From contig NC_020520.1 of NCBI RefSeq assembly GCF_000348785.1, forward strand, positions 1 through 64,000: DNA of 64,000 nt, in the 5' to 3' direction. The position numbers and the translations under genes were made by a program. The DNA is from Ilumatobacter coccineus YM16-304 (GTDB lineage Bacteria; Actinomycetota; Acidimicrobiia; Acidimicrobiales; Ilumatobacteraceae). The first letter of the stretch is position 1. Each line of letters starts with the position of its first letter. This document shows positions 49,905-60,800 of the stretch, one piece after another. The notes under the pieces were generated by a model. It ran no database searches. It had not been told where the DNA came from and saw only the letters and a program-made list of their open reading frames with translations.

Positions 49905-51419
49905 GTGTCGGGGTCGATCGACGAACCGCACTCGACCACACCGGTACCACTGCTCGACGTCGTCGGGGTCACCCATGACTACGGCACGCTTCGAGCGCTC
50001 GACGACGTGTCGCTCGACGTGGCGCCCGGCGAGGTGCACGCACTGGTCGGTGAGAACGGTGCGGGAAAATCGACACTGGTCAAGGTCGTCGCCGGCCTGC
50101 TCGACCCGACGGCCGGCTCCGTGTCGGCCGACGGGCGAGCCGTGCCGCTGGGTCGCACGGCCGAGTCGGTCGCCGCCGGCATCGGCGTCGTGCACCAGCA
50201 CTTCAGTCTGATCGAGAGCCTGACGGCCACCGAGAACTTCCTGCTCGGTCGACCCGGATCGCCGAAGGTGCTGCCGCTGTCGACCGCCCGGCGAGAGATC
50301 GCGGAGTTCGGTGAACGCGTCGGTCTCGACGTCGACCCCGACGCGCTCGTGGCCGACCTCTCGATCGGTCAGCGACAACGCCTCGAGATCCTCACCGCAC
50401 TCGGCTGGGGAGCTCGGATGGTGCTCCTCGACGAGCCGTCGGCGGTGCTGTCGCCCACCGAAGCGGATGCGCTGCTCGACGACCTCAAGCGCCTGTGCGC
50501 ACAGGGCTACGGCTTCCTGCTGATCACCCACAAACTGCGTGAGGTCGAGGAGTTCGCCGACCGCGTGACGGTCCTGCGCGGTGGTCGTGTCGTCGGCCGA
50601 CACTCCGGGCGGGTCGATCGCGACACGCTCGTCGAAGAGATGGTGGGAGCCGAAGGTCGTCGACCAGAGGCCCCTGCACCGCGGGATCCCGGTCCGCTCC
50701 GGGTCGAGGTCCGCGGCGTTGCGAGTGGTCGCCTCGCCGACGTCGACCTCGACCTGTTCGGCGGCATCGTCGTCGGAGTCGCCGGTGTCGTCGGATCGGG
50801 TCAAGCCGACTTGGCCGACGTGCTCGCCGGAGCGCGCGCTCCCGACACGGGCACCGTGCGTCTCGACGGCACCCAGATCTCGGGTGACCCCGTTGCGGCG
50901 TGGAGCAACGGTGTCGCCGTCATTCCGGAAGACCGCGAGCGAGACGCGCTGGCCCTCGAGCTCCCGGTGTGGTGCAACTCGATCGCGAAGCAGCACGGCG
51001 CCATCGGGCCGTGGCACCGCGTCGACCGCTCGAAGGTGTCCGAAATCTGTGACCGCGTGATCGATCGGTTGCGCGTGAAGCCGGCCCGACACGACATCGC
51101 CGCCGGAGGACTGTCGGGCGGCAACCAGCAACGCCTGGTGATCGGGCGCGAACTCGATCGCCAACCGTCGCTCGTCGTCGCATCCGAACCGACTCGCGGC
51201 CTCGACCCACCGAGCGCGCTCGCCGTGATCGACGGATTGCGTTCGGCCGCCGCTGCCGGCGCAGTGGTCGTCGTGGTCGCGAGCGACCTCGACGAACTGC
51301 TCGAACTCGCCGATCGCCTGATCGTCGTCTGTGCGGGGCGCATCACGATGGACACCGACGCAGCGACGCCGACCCGTCAGGAGATCGGTCGAGCGATGGT
51401 GGCGGTGACGGCGGCATGA
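49905..51419 (+). CDS. Nucleoside-type ABC transporter ATP-binding protein, double domain
   Basis: The 504-residue protein has two ABC domains. The first has Walker A GENGAGKST near residue 51 and signature LSIGQRQRLEIL near 153. The second has the full signature LSGGNQQRLVIGREL near 404 but a degenerate Walker A, GVVGSGQADLA near 293. This asymmetry is normal for nucleoside and sugar importers of the RbsA/NupA class. It starts with GTG six bases after the lipoprotein stop and overlaps the permease gene by four bases. Confidence 0.92.
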   Translation: MSGSIDEPHSTTPVPLLDVVGVTHDYGTLRALDDVSLDVAPGEVHALVGENGAGKSTLVKVVAGLLDPTAGSVSADGRAVPLGRTAESVAAGIGVVHQHFSLIESLTATENFLLGRPGSPKVLPLSTARREIAEFGERVGLDVDPDALVADLSIGQRQRLEILTALGWGARMVLLDEPSAVLSPTEADALLDDLKRLCAQGYGFLLITHKLREVEEFADRVTVLRGGRVVGRHSGRVDRDTLVEEMVGAEGRRPEAPAPRDPGPLRVEVRGVASGRLADVDLDLFGGIVVGVAGVVGSGQADLADVLAGARAPDTGTVRLDGTQISGDPVAAWSNGVAVIPEDRERDALALELPVWCNSIAKQHGAIGPWHRVDRSKVSEICDRVIDRLRVKPARHDIAAGGLSGGNQQRLVIGRELDRQPSLVVASEPTRGLDPPSALAVIDGLRSAAAAGAVVVVVASDLDELLELADRLIVVCAGRITMDTDAATPTRQEIGRAMVAVTAA

Positions 51420-52489
51420 CCGCGGTGGTGGCCGAGTCGGCCGACGCCGTCGAGATCGCGGCCGGCGGTTCGTCGTGGACCTGGCGCGCCTCACGTGCGG
51501 TCGCGGTCGCCGTGGGGATCACCGCGGCGGTTCTGCTTCTCGTCTGGCTCGTCACCGGTGTCGACCCGGCGACGACGCTCACTCAGTTCGTCGAGGGCTC
51601 CGTCGGCGACAGCCGAGCCATCGCTCGCACCCTCGTCCGCGCGACGCCGCTCGCGCTCGTCGGGCTCGGGGCGACGGTTGCGATCCGCGGCGGGGTCATC
51701 AACGTCGGCGGCGAGGGCCAGATGGCCATCGGTGCCATCGGTGCCGTCCTCGCCGTGCAGGCACTCGGGTCGGGTGCGCCCGGCCTCCTGATCTGGATCG
51801 CCGCGATCGTGGCCGGCGCGCTCGGCGGCGCCGCTTGGGCGATCGTCCCCGCCGCGCTCGCGGCGACCCGCGGCGTCTCCGAGATCCTCTCCACGCTGTT
51901 GATGAACCTCATCACGGTCAGCCTCCTCCTCTATCTGTTGGAGTTGCCGCTCTTCGCCGACCCGAACCCCAACGTCATCACACCCCAGGGCAAGCCGATC
52001 CCCGACGCCGCCGTGCTCCCCACGATCTGGCCCGACACGGCGCTCCATGCCGGGGTCCTCGTGGCGATCGCCGCCATGGCGGGATGCTGGTGGTGGCAAC
52101 GCTCACCAGGATCGGTTCGTGTCGATCTCGTCGGCGCCAACCCGAACCTCGCCGCGCAGAGCGGCCTGCGCCCGCGCCGAGCACGCACCCGTCTGTTGCT
52201 CGTGTCGGCAGCGTTCGCCGGCGTCGCTGCTGCGGTGCAACTGCTCGGTGTCAGCCTGCGCGTCACCACCGGTCTCACGGGAGGGATCGGCTACACCGGT
52301 GTGCTGGTCGCGGTGCTCGGCGGGCGAACGCCCGTGGGCACCGTGGCTGCTGCCGTCGCCTTCGCAGCGTTGGTCGGAGGCGGGGAGTCGCTGGAGTTCG
52401 AAGGCGTACCTCGCTCGATCGTGGTGCTGGTCCAAGCGGTCGCCGTGATCGTCGTGGCGCTCGGTGCGGCCCGCCGGAGAGCGCGATGA
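51416..52489 (+). CDS. Nucleoside ABC transporter permease (NupB/YufP-like)
   Basis: The 357-residue protein has about nine or ten hydrophobic helices and BPD-transp-2 motifs: GATVAIRGGVINVGGEGQMAIG near residue 84 and STLLMNLITVSLLLYLL near 160. LVGANPNLAAQSGLR is the coupling loop to the ATPase. It belongs with the second permease gene, overlapping by ATGA. Confidence 0.9.
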   Translation: MTAVVAESADAVEIAAGGSSWTWRASRAVAVAVGITAAVLLLVWLVTGVDPATTLTQFVEGSVGDSRAIARTLVRATPLALVGLGATVAIRGGVINVGGEGQMAIGAIGAVLAVQALGSGAPGLLIWIAAIVAGALGGAAWAIVPAALAATRGVSEILSTLLMNLITVSLLLYLLELPLFADPNPNVITPQGKPIPDAAVLPTIWPDTALHAGVLVAIAAMAGCWWWQRSPGSVRVDLVGANPNLAAQSGLRPRRARTRLLLVSAAFAGVAAAVQLLGVSLRVTTGLTGGIGYTGVLVAVLGGRTPVGTVAAAVAFAALVGGGESLEFEGVPRSIVVLVQAVAVIVVALGAARRRAR

Positions 52490-53412
52490 ACGGCTCGGCG
52501 ATCTGGACACTCGACTTCTGGGAAGCGGTGTTCTCGACAGGAATCCGACTCGCCGTTCCGCTCGCGCTCGCCGCGCTGGGCGAGTTGATCGGAGAGCGCG
52601 CCGGCGTGCTCAACCTCGGCGTCGGCGGCACGATGGCCGTCGGTGCATTTGCCGGCGTGGTCGGTGCCGACACCTTCGGGGTCACCGTCGGCCTGCTCGT
52701 CGGCGCCGTCGCCGGCGCGCTGTTCGGTGCGCTGTTTGCGCTGCTGGTGGTGATGCGTGGCGCGAACGAGATCGTCGTCGGCTTCGGCTTCGCCCTGGGC
52801 GGGCTCGCGCTGCCGAGCTTCCTGTACCGAGGCGTCTACGACACCCGCCCGTCGATCACCCCGCATCAAGCGGTCGACATCCCACTGCTCTCCGACCTTC
52901 CCGTTGCCGGCCCGATCCTGTTCACGCAACCGCTGCTCGTCTGGCTGATGCCGCTCGTCGCCGGTGCGATCGCGTTCGTGATGACACGCACGAGCGCCGG
53001 CCTCGCCGTGCGCGCCGTCGGCGACGGCCCGGAAGCGGCCCGCGCCAAGGGCATCCCGGTTGATCGGACCCGCACGCTGGCGCTGTCGGCTGCCGGATCG
53101 CTCGCCGGTCTCGGCGGCGCGGTGCTGTCGGTCGGACTCGTCGGCGAGTACTCCGACGAGATCATCGGCGGCCGCGGATTCGTGGCACTCGCCCTCGTCA
53201 TCGCGGCCAGCTGGCGGCCGTGGCTGCTCGTCGTGTTGTGCCTCGCCGTCGGCTCGCTCCAAGGCTTCCAACTCCGGGCCCAATCGCTCGACATCGGCGT
53301 GCCGGTCGAGCTCTTCCAGGCCCTCCCGTTCGTCGTGACCTTGATCGTGCTCGCCTTCGGCGTCGGGGCCGCACGCGCTCCCCGAGCCTTGGGTCGACTC
53401 ACCCGAGCGTGA
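52486..53412 (+). CDS. Nucleoside ABC transporter permease, second subunit (NupC-like)
   Basis: The 308-residue protein has about nine helices and the conserved element GERAGVLNLGVGGTMAVGAF near residue 38. VRAVGDGPEAARAKGIPV near 176 forms the contact loop with the ATPase. The shared GxNLGxxG motif with the other permease is characteristic of the BMP-associated importer family. The start is the ATG overlapping the upstream stop. Confidence 0.9.
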   Translation: MNGSAIWTLDFWEAVFSTGIRLAVPLALAALGELIGERAGVLNLGVGGTMAVGAFAGVVGADTFGVTVGLLVGAVAGALFGALFALLVVMRGANEIVVGFGFALGGLALPSFLYRGVYDTRPSITPHQAVDIPLLSDLPVAGPILFTQPLLVWLMPLVAGAIAFVMTRTSAGLAVRAVGDGPEAARAKGIPVDRTRTLALSAAGSLAGLGGAVLSVGLVGEYSDEIIGGRGFVALALVIAASWRPWLLVVLCLAVGSLQGFQLRAQSLDIGVPVELFQALPFVVTLIVLAFGVGAARAPRALGRLTRA

Positions 53413-53518
53413 CCGTCTCACGCCACCCACACCGAATCGCTCGAACCCCCTCACGATCCACCGACCGACCGACGACCTCACCCGACTCCACACCTCGACG
53501 AATCCGAAAGCCTCGACC

Positions 53519-55417
53519 ATGACCACCATCGCACCCGACCCGATCGACACGGCGTCCGGCTTCTACGGCGCACCGTCTGCGCCCACCCCGGACGAGATCT
53601 CACGGATGAAGGCCGTCGCCCGCGGCGACATTCCGGGCGACGTGGCGATCCGCGGTGGCCGCGTCGTCACCGTCCACACCTGCGAGATCATTCCCGCCGA
53701 CGTGGTCCTGTCGGGCCGCCATATCGCCGCGGTCGTTCCGCACGGCCGCCTCGACGCTCGCGAGACCGTCGACGCCACCGACCGCTTCGTGGCGCCCACG
53801 TTCGCCGACGCCCACATCCACATGGACTACACGCTGCTCACCCCGAGCGAGTTGGCGCGAGTCGTCGTCCCCCGCGGCACGACGCACATGTTCGCCGACC
53901 CGGTGTGCCTCGCGAACGTCCTCGGCGTGCTCGGCATGGACCTCGCCGCCGTCACCGCGGCGCCGATGCGCATCTTCCAGCAGGTCACCCCCGACGTCCC
54001 ACGACGCGGTCGCTACCAACTCGGCGGCGCCTCGGTTCCGCACGAGCACATCCTCGATCGCATCACGTGGCCCAACTCGACGAGCGTGGGCGAGTCGAGC
54101 CCGTTCCTCGACGATGCCGAGATGTGCGAGCTGATGTCGGTCGCACTCACGCACGGTCGACGAGCAACCGGCCACACCGCCCGTCTCGATCAGGAACCGC
54201 TGTGGGCCTACCTCGCGGGCGGCGTCGGCGACGATCACAACGCGGCGACCTGGCCCGAGGTGCTCGAGCGCGTCCGCCGGGGCATGGCGGTCACGATCCA
54301 GGCCGGCTCGATGTCGGACTACTGCGAGGAGATCCTCGGCGACCCCGCCCGACTCGGCATGGTCGCGCAGCACCTCTGCTTCTGTGCCGACGACAAACAC
54401 ATCGAAGACCTCTACGACCAGGGCCACATCGATCACCACGTCCGCAGCGCGGTCGAGTTGGGCGTCGACCCTGCTCTCGCCATCCGAATGGCGTCGCTCA
54501 ACGCGGCCATGCACTTCCGCGTCGACCACCTCATCGGGTCGATCGCTCCCACTCGACTGGCCGACCTCCAGATCCTCGGCGACCTCACCGAGTTCGTGCC
54601 GAGCGAAGTGTGGGTCGACGGTGAGGTCGTCGCCCGCGACGGCGAGGCCCTGTTCACCGACGCCGACCCGGTGCCCGACGCAGCGCGAGGCACGGTCAAC
54701 CTCGGCCCCATCGACGCCACCGCGTTCGAGGTCCCCGCCGACACCGACGAGCCAACAGCGCTCGTGCGGGCGATGGAGATGTACGACGGCTACTACAAGC
54801 GAGCGCTCGTCGCCGAGGCCGACGTGGTCGACGGCAAGGTCATGACCTGCCAGGAGCACGATCTCGCCAAGATCGTCGTCGTCGACCGCCACCAGGCATC
54901 CGGTGCCGCTGGGATCGGCTTCGTGCGCGGCTTCGGTCTGCGCAACGGCGCGCTCGCAGCGACGACGAACTGCGACAACCAGAACGTCGTCGCCATCGGC
55001 ACCGACGACGCCCAACTCGAAGCGGCGGTGAAAGCGCTCGACCGTCTCGGTGGCGGCTACGTCGTCATCGAGAACGGCGAGGTCGCAGCTCAGCTCCCGC
55101 TGCCCTACGCGGGAATCATCTCCGACCAGCCGTGGGAGATCGTGCTGGAGCAGAGCCGGGAGGTCAACGCTGCGGCGCGGGCGATCGGCTGCCCGATCCA
55201 CGCACCGTTCATGATCCTCGCGTTCGTCGGACTGCCCGGTGTGCCCGACTACGGCCTCACCGAACTCGGGCTCATCGACGTGACTCGCCAGGAGGCGGTC
55301 GGCCTCGTCCTCGAAGACTTCGACGGCCCGCCCGACTGCCGCTGCGTACAGACCGGACTCCATCACGCCCACGGACACGCCCACGAACACGCCCACGAAA
55401 CGGACACACCGCAATGA
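53519..55417 (+). CDS. ade: Adenine deaminase
   Basis: The 632-residue amidohydrolase converts adenine to hypoxanthine. Metal-binding HIHMD lies near residue 100, RRATGHTARLDQ near 218, and AIRMASLNAAMHF near 322. The C-terminal adenine-deaminase domain has FVRGFGLRNGALAATTNCDNQN near 465. The protein is longer than most, and ends in a His/Ala-rich tail (HHAHGHAHEHAHE) that could bind extra metal. Its place right after the importer genes shows the imported base or nucleoside is deaminated. Confidence 0.88.
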   Translation: MTTIAPDPIDTASGFYGAPSAPTPDEISRMKAVARGDIPGDVAIRGGRVVTVHTCEIIPADVVLSGRHIAAVVPHGRLDARETVDATDRFVAPTFADAHIHMDYTLLTPSELARVVVPRGTTHMFADPVCLANVLGVLGMDLAAVTAAPMRIFQQVTPDVPRRGRYQLGGASVPHEHILDRITWPNSTSVGESSPFLDDAEMCELMSVALTHGRRATGHTARLDQEPLWAYLAGGVGDDHNAATWPEVLERVRRGMAVTIQAGSMSDYCEEILGDPARLGMVAQHLCFCADDKHIEDLYDQGHIDHHVRSAVELGVDPALAIRMASLNAAMHFRVDHLIGSIAPTRLADLQILGDLTEFVPSEVWVDGEVVARDGEALFTDADPVPDAARGTVNLGPIDATAFEVPADTDEPTALVRAMEMYDGYYKRALVAEADVVDGKVMTCQEHDLAKIVVVDRHQASGAAGIGFVRGFGLRNGALAATTNCDNQNVVAIGTDDAQLEAAVKALDRLGGGYVVIENGEVAAQLPLPYAGIISDQPWEIVLEQSREVNAAARAIGCPIHAPFMILAFVGLPGVPDYGLTELGLIDVTRQEAVGLVLEDFDGPPDCRCVQTGLHHAHGHAHEHAHETDTPQ

Positions 55418-56454
55418 CCTCGACCACCAACGACTCCGCCGTCTCCGACGAGATGATCGCGCTCCTGCCGAAGGTCGAACTCCACGTTCACCTCGAAGGC
55501 ACGCTCGAGCCCACACGCATCGCGCAGCTCGCCGACCTGGCCGGCAAGGAGTTGCCGCGCCCCCTCGACCGAATCTTCGAGACCACCGACCTGTCGGACT
55601 TCCTCGCGTTCCTCGACTGGACCGGACGTCTCGTCACCTCCCCCGATCTGGCGGGCGAGTTGGCCTACGACTTCGCCGCGCGGGCGGCCCGCGACAACAC
55701 CATGTACGCCGAGGTGATCATCAACCCCACGCACTGGGGCGCCCTGTCGCTCGACGATCTGCTCGCAGGCGTTGCCGCCGGATTCGACCGAGCACAAGCC
55801 GACGGACTCGCCGACTGCCGCATCCTGCCCTCCATCCTCCGTCAACAGAGCGAGGCCGAGGCGGTCGATCTCGCCAACCACCTCGCCGAACATCAGCCGC
55901 ATCGCGTCGTCGGACTCTCCATCGACGGCGACGAAGCCGTCGCCGGGCGAACGGCGCCACGATTCGCGGCGGCCTACCGGATCGCCAAGGACGCCGGCCT
56001 CGGACTCACCGCGCACGCCGGTGAGTCGTCGGGCGCCGATGGGGTTCGCGACGCGCTCGACCTGCTCGGTGTCGACCGACTCGACCACGGCATTCGCGCC
56101 GTCGAAGACCCCGAACTCGTCGCTCGGCTCGTCGACGAGGGGCAGCCGCTCAACGTGTGTGTCACGTCCAACTGTCGGCGGATGTACCCCGACGTCCACC
56201 ACCACCCGATCCTCGAACTCCTGGCCGCCGGGGTGAACTGCACGATCAACACCGACGACCCGGCGCCGATGCAATGCGATCTCAACGGCGAGTTCGCACT
56301 GGTCGCCGATGCCGCGGGATGGGACCTCACCGACACCGCCGCGGCGACCGCGACCGCCATCGACGCGGCGTTCTGTGACCACGCGACCAAAGCCGACCTC
56401 CGAACGCGCCTTGCAGCGTTCACCACCGAACACATCGAAGGAGCAACCTCATGA
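55414..56454 (+). CDS. add: Adenosine deaminase
   Basis: The 346-residue protein converts adenosine to inosine. It has the metal and catalytic motifs KVELHVHLEGTLEP near residue 20, LTAHAGES near 199, RLDHGIRAVED near 223 and TINTDDPAPMQCDL near 280. Its ATG overlaps the upstream adenine deaminase (ATGA), so both are made from one message. It is a close neighbour of the importer and the flavoprotein. Confidence 0.93.
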   Translation: MTSTTNDSAVSDEMIALLPKVELHVHLEGTLEPTRIAQLADLAGKELPRPLDRIFETTDLSDFLAFLDWTGRLVTSPDLAGELAYDFAARAARDNTMYAEVIINPTHWGALSLDDLLAGVAAGFDRAQADGLADCRILPSILRQQSEAEAVDLANHLAEHQPHRVVGLSIDGDEAVAGRTAPRFAAAYRIAKDAGLGLTAHAGESSGADGVRDALDLLGVDRLDHGIRAVEDPELVARLVDEGQPLNVCVTSNCRRMYPDVHHHPILELLAAGVNCTINTDDPAPMQCDLNGEFALVADAAGWDLTDTAAATATAIDAAFCDHATKADLRTRLAAFTTEHIEGATS

Positions 56455-57608
56455 CCGCCATCGAGACCGACACCGGCGCAACGACAGCGACCGCAGTCGA
56501 CCCCTACGGGCCGCCGGCCGACGAGATGAAGTGGCTCGACATCGCCCGCGAGCTCGCGCCGTCGTTCGCAGCCACCGCTGCCGAGCTCGACGAACGAGCC
56601 GAACTCCCGCTCGACAACCTGCGCGCCATCCAGGAGTCGGGGCTCGACACCGCACCACTCGGCAAGGAGTTCGGGGGAGGCGGCATGTCGTATCGAACGT
56701 TCGGCCCGGTACTCGCCGAGATCACGAAGGCGTGCCCGGCGACGGGATGCATCTGGTTGATGCACGCCGGCGCCGCCACCACGCTCACGAGCCTCAGCCC
56801 CCAACCCGTGGCCGAGTTCTACGCGAACGAGTGGCTCGGCGGCAAGCGCTTCGCCAACGCACTGTCGGAACCGACGTCGGGCAACCTGTTCCTCGTTCCG
56901 TTGCAGAGCGCCGAACCGACCGACGGCGGCTGGGTGCTCGACGGCGCCAAGCGCTTCGTGTCGGGTTGTGAGATCGCCGACCACCTGCTCGTCAACGCCT
57001 TGGTCGACGGGGCGCCGTCGTTCTTCGGAACCGAAGCCGACGAGACCGTCACCCCGATTCCGATCTGGGACACGATGGGCATGCGGGCGACGCGCTCGCA
57101 GCTGCTCTCGTTCGAAGGGTCGCTGCTGCGCACCGAGCGCCGCTGCCGCGCCCCCGAGCCGGGTGATCAGAACCTGATCGGTCTCGGCCTGCCGTGGCTG
57201 TCGCTCGGCATCGCGCGAGCGGCGTACGACGCGCTGGTCTCGCATGCGCAGCAACGCGTGATCCCGTCGATCGATGCCCCGCTCTCGCACATGCAGTGGG
57301 TGCAGTTCGACGTGGCCGAAGCCGCAGTCTCGATTCGCTCGGCGGAGGGACTGGCAGCGCGCACCATGTGGCTCGCCGATCAGCGCTCACCCGAGGCGAT
57401 GAGCGCCGCGATCGACGCGAAGCTGCTCGCCAACCAGGTCGCCAAGTCGGTCGCCGAGCTCGGCGTGCGCATCGGTGGCGCCTCCGGCTACCTGCGCACC
57501 TCGTCGATCCAACGCCACTTCCGCGACGCGCAGGCCGGCGGGCTCATGGCGTACTCGGTCGAACTCTGCCGCGATTGGATCGGCAAATCGGAGCTCGGAG
57601 TCGAGTAG
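56451..57608 (+). CDS. Acyl-CoA-dehydrogenase-fold flavoprotein in purine operon
   Basis: The 385-residue protein matches the ACAD superfamily: LAPSFAATAAELDERAELP near residue 36, ALSEPTSGN (flavin contact) near 141, and WVLDGAKRFVSG near 164. The C-terminal bundle has AKSVAELGVRIGGASGYLR near 325 and ends RDWIGKSE. The usual CoA-binding and catalytic Glu features are not obvious; it resembles the hydroxylase/oxidase branch. It overlaps the adenosine deaminase gene by ATGA, so it belongs to the purine operon. A role in oxidising or dealkylating a modified purine is possible but unproven. Confidence 0.8.
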   Translation: MTAIETDTGATTATAVDPYGPPADEMKWLDIARELAPSFAATAAELDERAELPLDNLRAIQESGLDTAPLGKEFGGGGMSYRTFGPVLAEITKACPATGCIWLMHAGAATTLTSLSPQPVAEFYANEWLGGKRFANALSEPTSGNLFLVPLQSAEPTDGGWVLDGAKRFVSGCEIADHLLVNALVDGAPSFFGTEADETVTPIPIWDTMGMRATRSQLLSFEGSLLRTERRCRAPEPGDQNLIGLGLPWLSLGIARAAYDALVSHAQQRVIPSIDAPLSHMQWVQFDVAEAAVSIRSAEGLAARTMWLADQRSPEAMSAAIDAKLLANQVAKSVAELGVRIGGASGYLRTSSIQRHFRDAQAGGLMAYSVELCRDWIGKSELGVE

Positions 57609-57818
57609 GCGGAGTGCTGCCGAACGCGGTGATCATCGAGCTCGATGAAGGCCGCTCGGGACGTCGGGATCGGGCGGCTGACCAGCACGAATGGTTCGTA
57701 GAGCCCCTTCCGTGAAAGTGACTTCCGATCTGCGAGGGGTTCCACGCCGCGAGCACCTCCTTTGTGTACGGTGACGTGCGCTCCGTAGACCGGGGCGAGT
57801 CGGCGTGGAGGGAAAGAC

Positions 57819-60800
57819 ATGGCAGTGGTGGGTATCGGTGAACGTGTGAAACGCTTGGGCGCGGCCCTGTGCCTGATGCTGCTCGTCGTCGTGACCGACA
57901 CGCCGTCGGTGTCGATCGCCGCGCCGCCGACGTTCGCGCAGTATCACTCCCCGTCGACCATCGGAGTGGGTTCGGCCACCCGCCTGGTGTTCACGATCGA
58001 CAACTCCTTCCAATCGACGCCGGTCGGGTCGCTGAGCTTCGTCGACAACCTGCCCGCCGGTGTCACGGTCGCCTCGTCCCCCGATGTGGAGAACACCTGC
58101 GGCGGAATCGTCGATGCTCCCGCCGGCGGTGCCGCCATCTCGCTGACCGACGGCGTCATCGGTGGCGGTCAGCGGTGCACCATCAGCGTCTTCGTCACGT
58201 CGTCGACGCCGGGAGCCGCCACCAACACCACCAGCGATCTGACGTCGACCGAAGGCAACGCCGGGCCCACCACGAGCACCCTCACCGTCGCCACGAACCG
58301 ACCGGGCGTGGGGCGCAGCTTCTCTCCGTCCACCGTCGCGTTCGGTGAACGCTCGACGATGACGTTCACGGTCGACAACAGCGCCTCGTCGTCCTTCTCG
58401 TCAGCCTTCCCGTTTCTCGATCGCCTGCCGCCTGGCATCGTCGTCGCTGATCCGGAGCGGGTGGTGACCAGTTGCGGCGTGGTCACCACCGCACCGGGTA
58501 CGTCGACGGTGGAGACCGGCACGTCGTTGGTGACTGCGGGCAGTTCGTGCTCGGTGTCGGTCGACGTCGTCGCGAACGCCGTCGGGGTTCACGACGTGAT
58601 CGGGTCGGAGTACTCGGCGTCGGGTGGATCGTCGGGTTTCGCGGTGGCGCCGCTCACGGTGGTGGGCGACGACCTGATCGTCGTCCAAGACGTCCTCGAC
58701 GATCCGGCCGAGGAGAGCGGGACCGCGACCGTTCGATACAGCGTGCTGAACCGGTCACGCTCGACCGACGTCGGTGCAGTCGGCTTCACCGTCGATCTCG
58801 ACGCCGCACTCTCGGGGCTCGTCGCCACCGGGCTGCCGATCAGCGACCCGTGTGGTCCTGGTTCTCAGGTGAGCGGCACGTCGGTCGTCACCGTGTCGGG
58901 AGCGGCGGTTGCCGCTGGTGAGCGCTGCGAGTTCGACATCGAGGTAGCGGTCCCCGCCGGAGCTGTCGGCGATCACGTCATCGCGACGAGCGCCATCACC
59001 TCCGACGCCGGTTCGTTCTCGGCGGCCAGCGATCTCTTGTCGGTGGGTCGGGCGCCGAGTCTGACGTTCGACTTCGTCGAAGAACCCGTGGGTGCCGGAA
59101 GCCAGGTCACGCTCCGCTACACGATCGCCAACGACCGCACCGACGCTGCGGCCACCGACATCGCGTTCATCCATCCGTTCGACATGTTCGCCGACACGAT
59201 GTCCCCGCTGATCCCGAGCGATCCGTGTGGCAGCGGCTCGTTGATGTACTCGACGGTCAACGCTGGTACTCCTCACGTCCAACTCCTGAACGGTGTCCTC
59301 GCCGCCGGTGCATCGTGCACGTTCGACGTGCTGATCGACGTGTCCGACGACGCCCCGAGCGGCATCTGGCCGAGCTCGACGTCCCGGCTCACGGCCACCG
59401 TCGCCGGCTCGGTCCTCTCGTCACGTGAAGCGTCCGACGACCTGCACACGATCGCGGCACCCAGCCTTCGCAAATCGTTCTCCACCGGCCCGCATCTGCC
59501 CGGCGACTCCGTCACCATCGAGTACTCGTTGGCCAGCACCGGAGCGGCACCCGACGAAGACCTCTCGGCGGAAGGCGCGGTGACCGCCATCTCGTTCACC
59601 GACGACCTCGATGCAGCGCTCGCCGGACTCGCTGCCACCGGACTCCCACTGAACGACGTCTGCGGCACCGGCTCGCAGGTGACCGGCACGTCGGTGCTCA
59701 CGGTGACCGGCGCGAATCTGGCGCCAGGCACGGCGTGCACGTTCACGGTCGACGCGCAGGTTCCGGCCGGAGCATCGAGTGGCGCGTTCGTCAGCACGAC
59801 GAGCGCGGTCATGGCCGACGTCGGCGGCGTCATCACCACCGGCGCACCGGCGACCGACGAGCTCGAGGTGTACGAACTCGTCGCGACCAAGTCCTTCATC
59901 GACGACCCGGTCACCACCGGCGGTTCCGCCACGCTGCGGTTCACCATCGAGAACCTCGGATCCTCGGATGCGACCGACATCTTCTTCACCGACAACCTCG
60001 GGTTGATGGCTCCGGGGATCGCCGCGACGACGGCCCCTCAACCCGATGTGTGCGGCGCCGGCTCCCAGATCACCGGAACCAACTTCCTCATCTTCGTCGG
60101 CGGCAACCTCCTCGCCGGCGAGTCGTGCACGTTCGACGTCGACGTCGCCATTCCCGCTTCCGTCGCCTCCGGCTCGTACACCAACACGACGAGTTCGGTG
60201 ACGGCGACCGTTGACGGAACGACCGCCACGCTCGCTCCGATGTCCGACGTCCTGGTCGTCGAGCGGCCGCTTCCCGTGCTGCTCTCCGCCGAGGTGACCG
60301 ACGATCCGGTGCTCGCCGGGGACACCGCCACGCTCGAGTTCACCATCGAGAACCCGAACGCGAGCGACGTGATGTCGTCGATCGAGTTCACCGCAGATCT
60401 CGATGAGGCACTCGCCGGCATGGTGGCCAGCGGGCTGCCGCTCGTCAATCCCTGTGGCGCCGGTTCGAACGTCAGCGGCTCGTCGGAGATCGTGGTCAGC
60501 GGAGCGAGCCTGGCCGGTGGCGCTTCGTGCAGCTTCTCGGTCACCCTGCAGATCCCGCCGGCGGTGGCATCGGGCCGTTCGTCCATCGTCACGTCGGCTC
60601 CCGATGCCTCGGTCGGTGGCTTCCCGACGACCGGCAACGTGGCGACCGCCGACTTCGTGGTCGCCGACCCCGGCGACGTGACCGTCACGATCGACCAGGC
60701 GTCGGGCCAGGCCGACCTCAGCAACGTCGAGCCCGTCTTCTTCGACGTCGTGTTCTCCGGTTCGGTCACGGATTTCAGCGGTGATGACGTCGAGTTGTCG

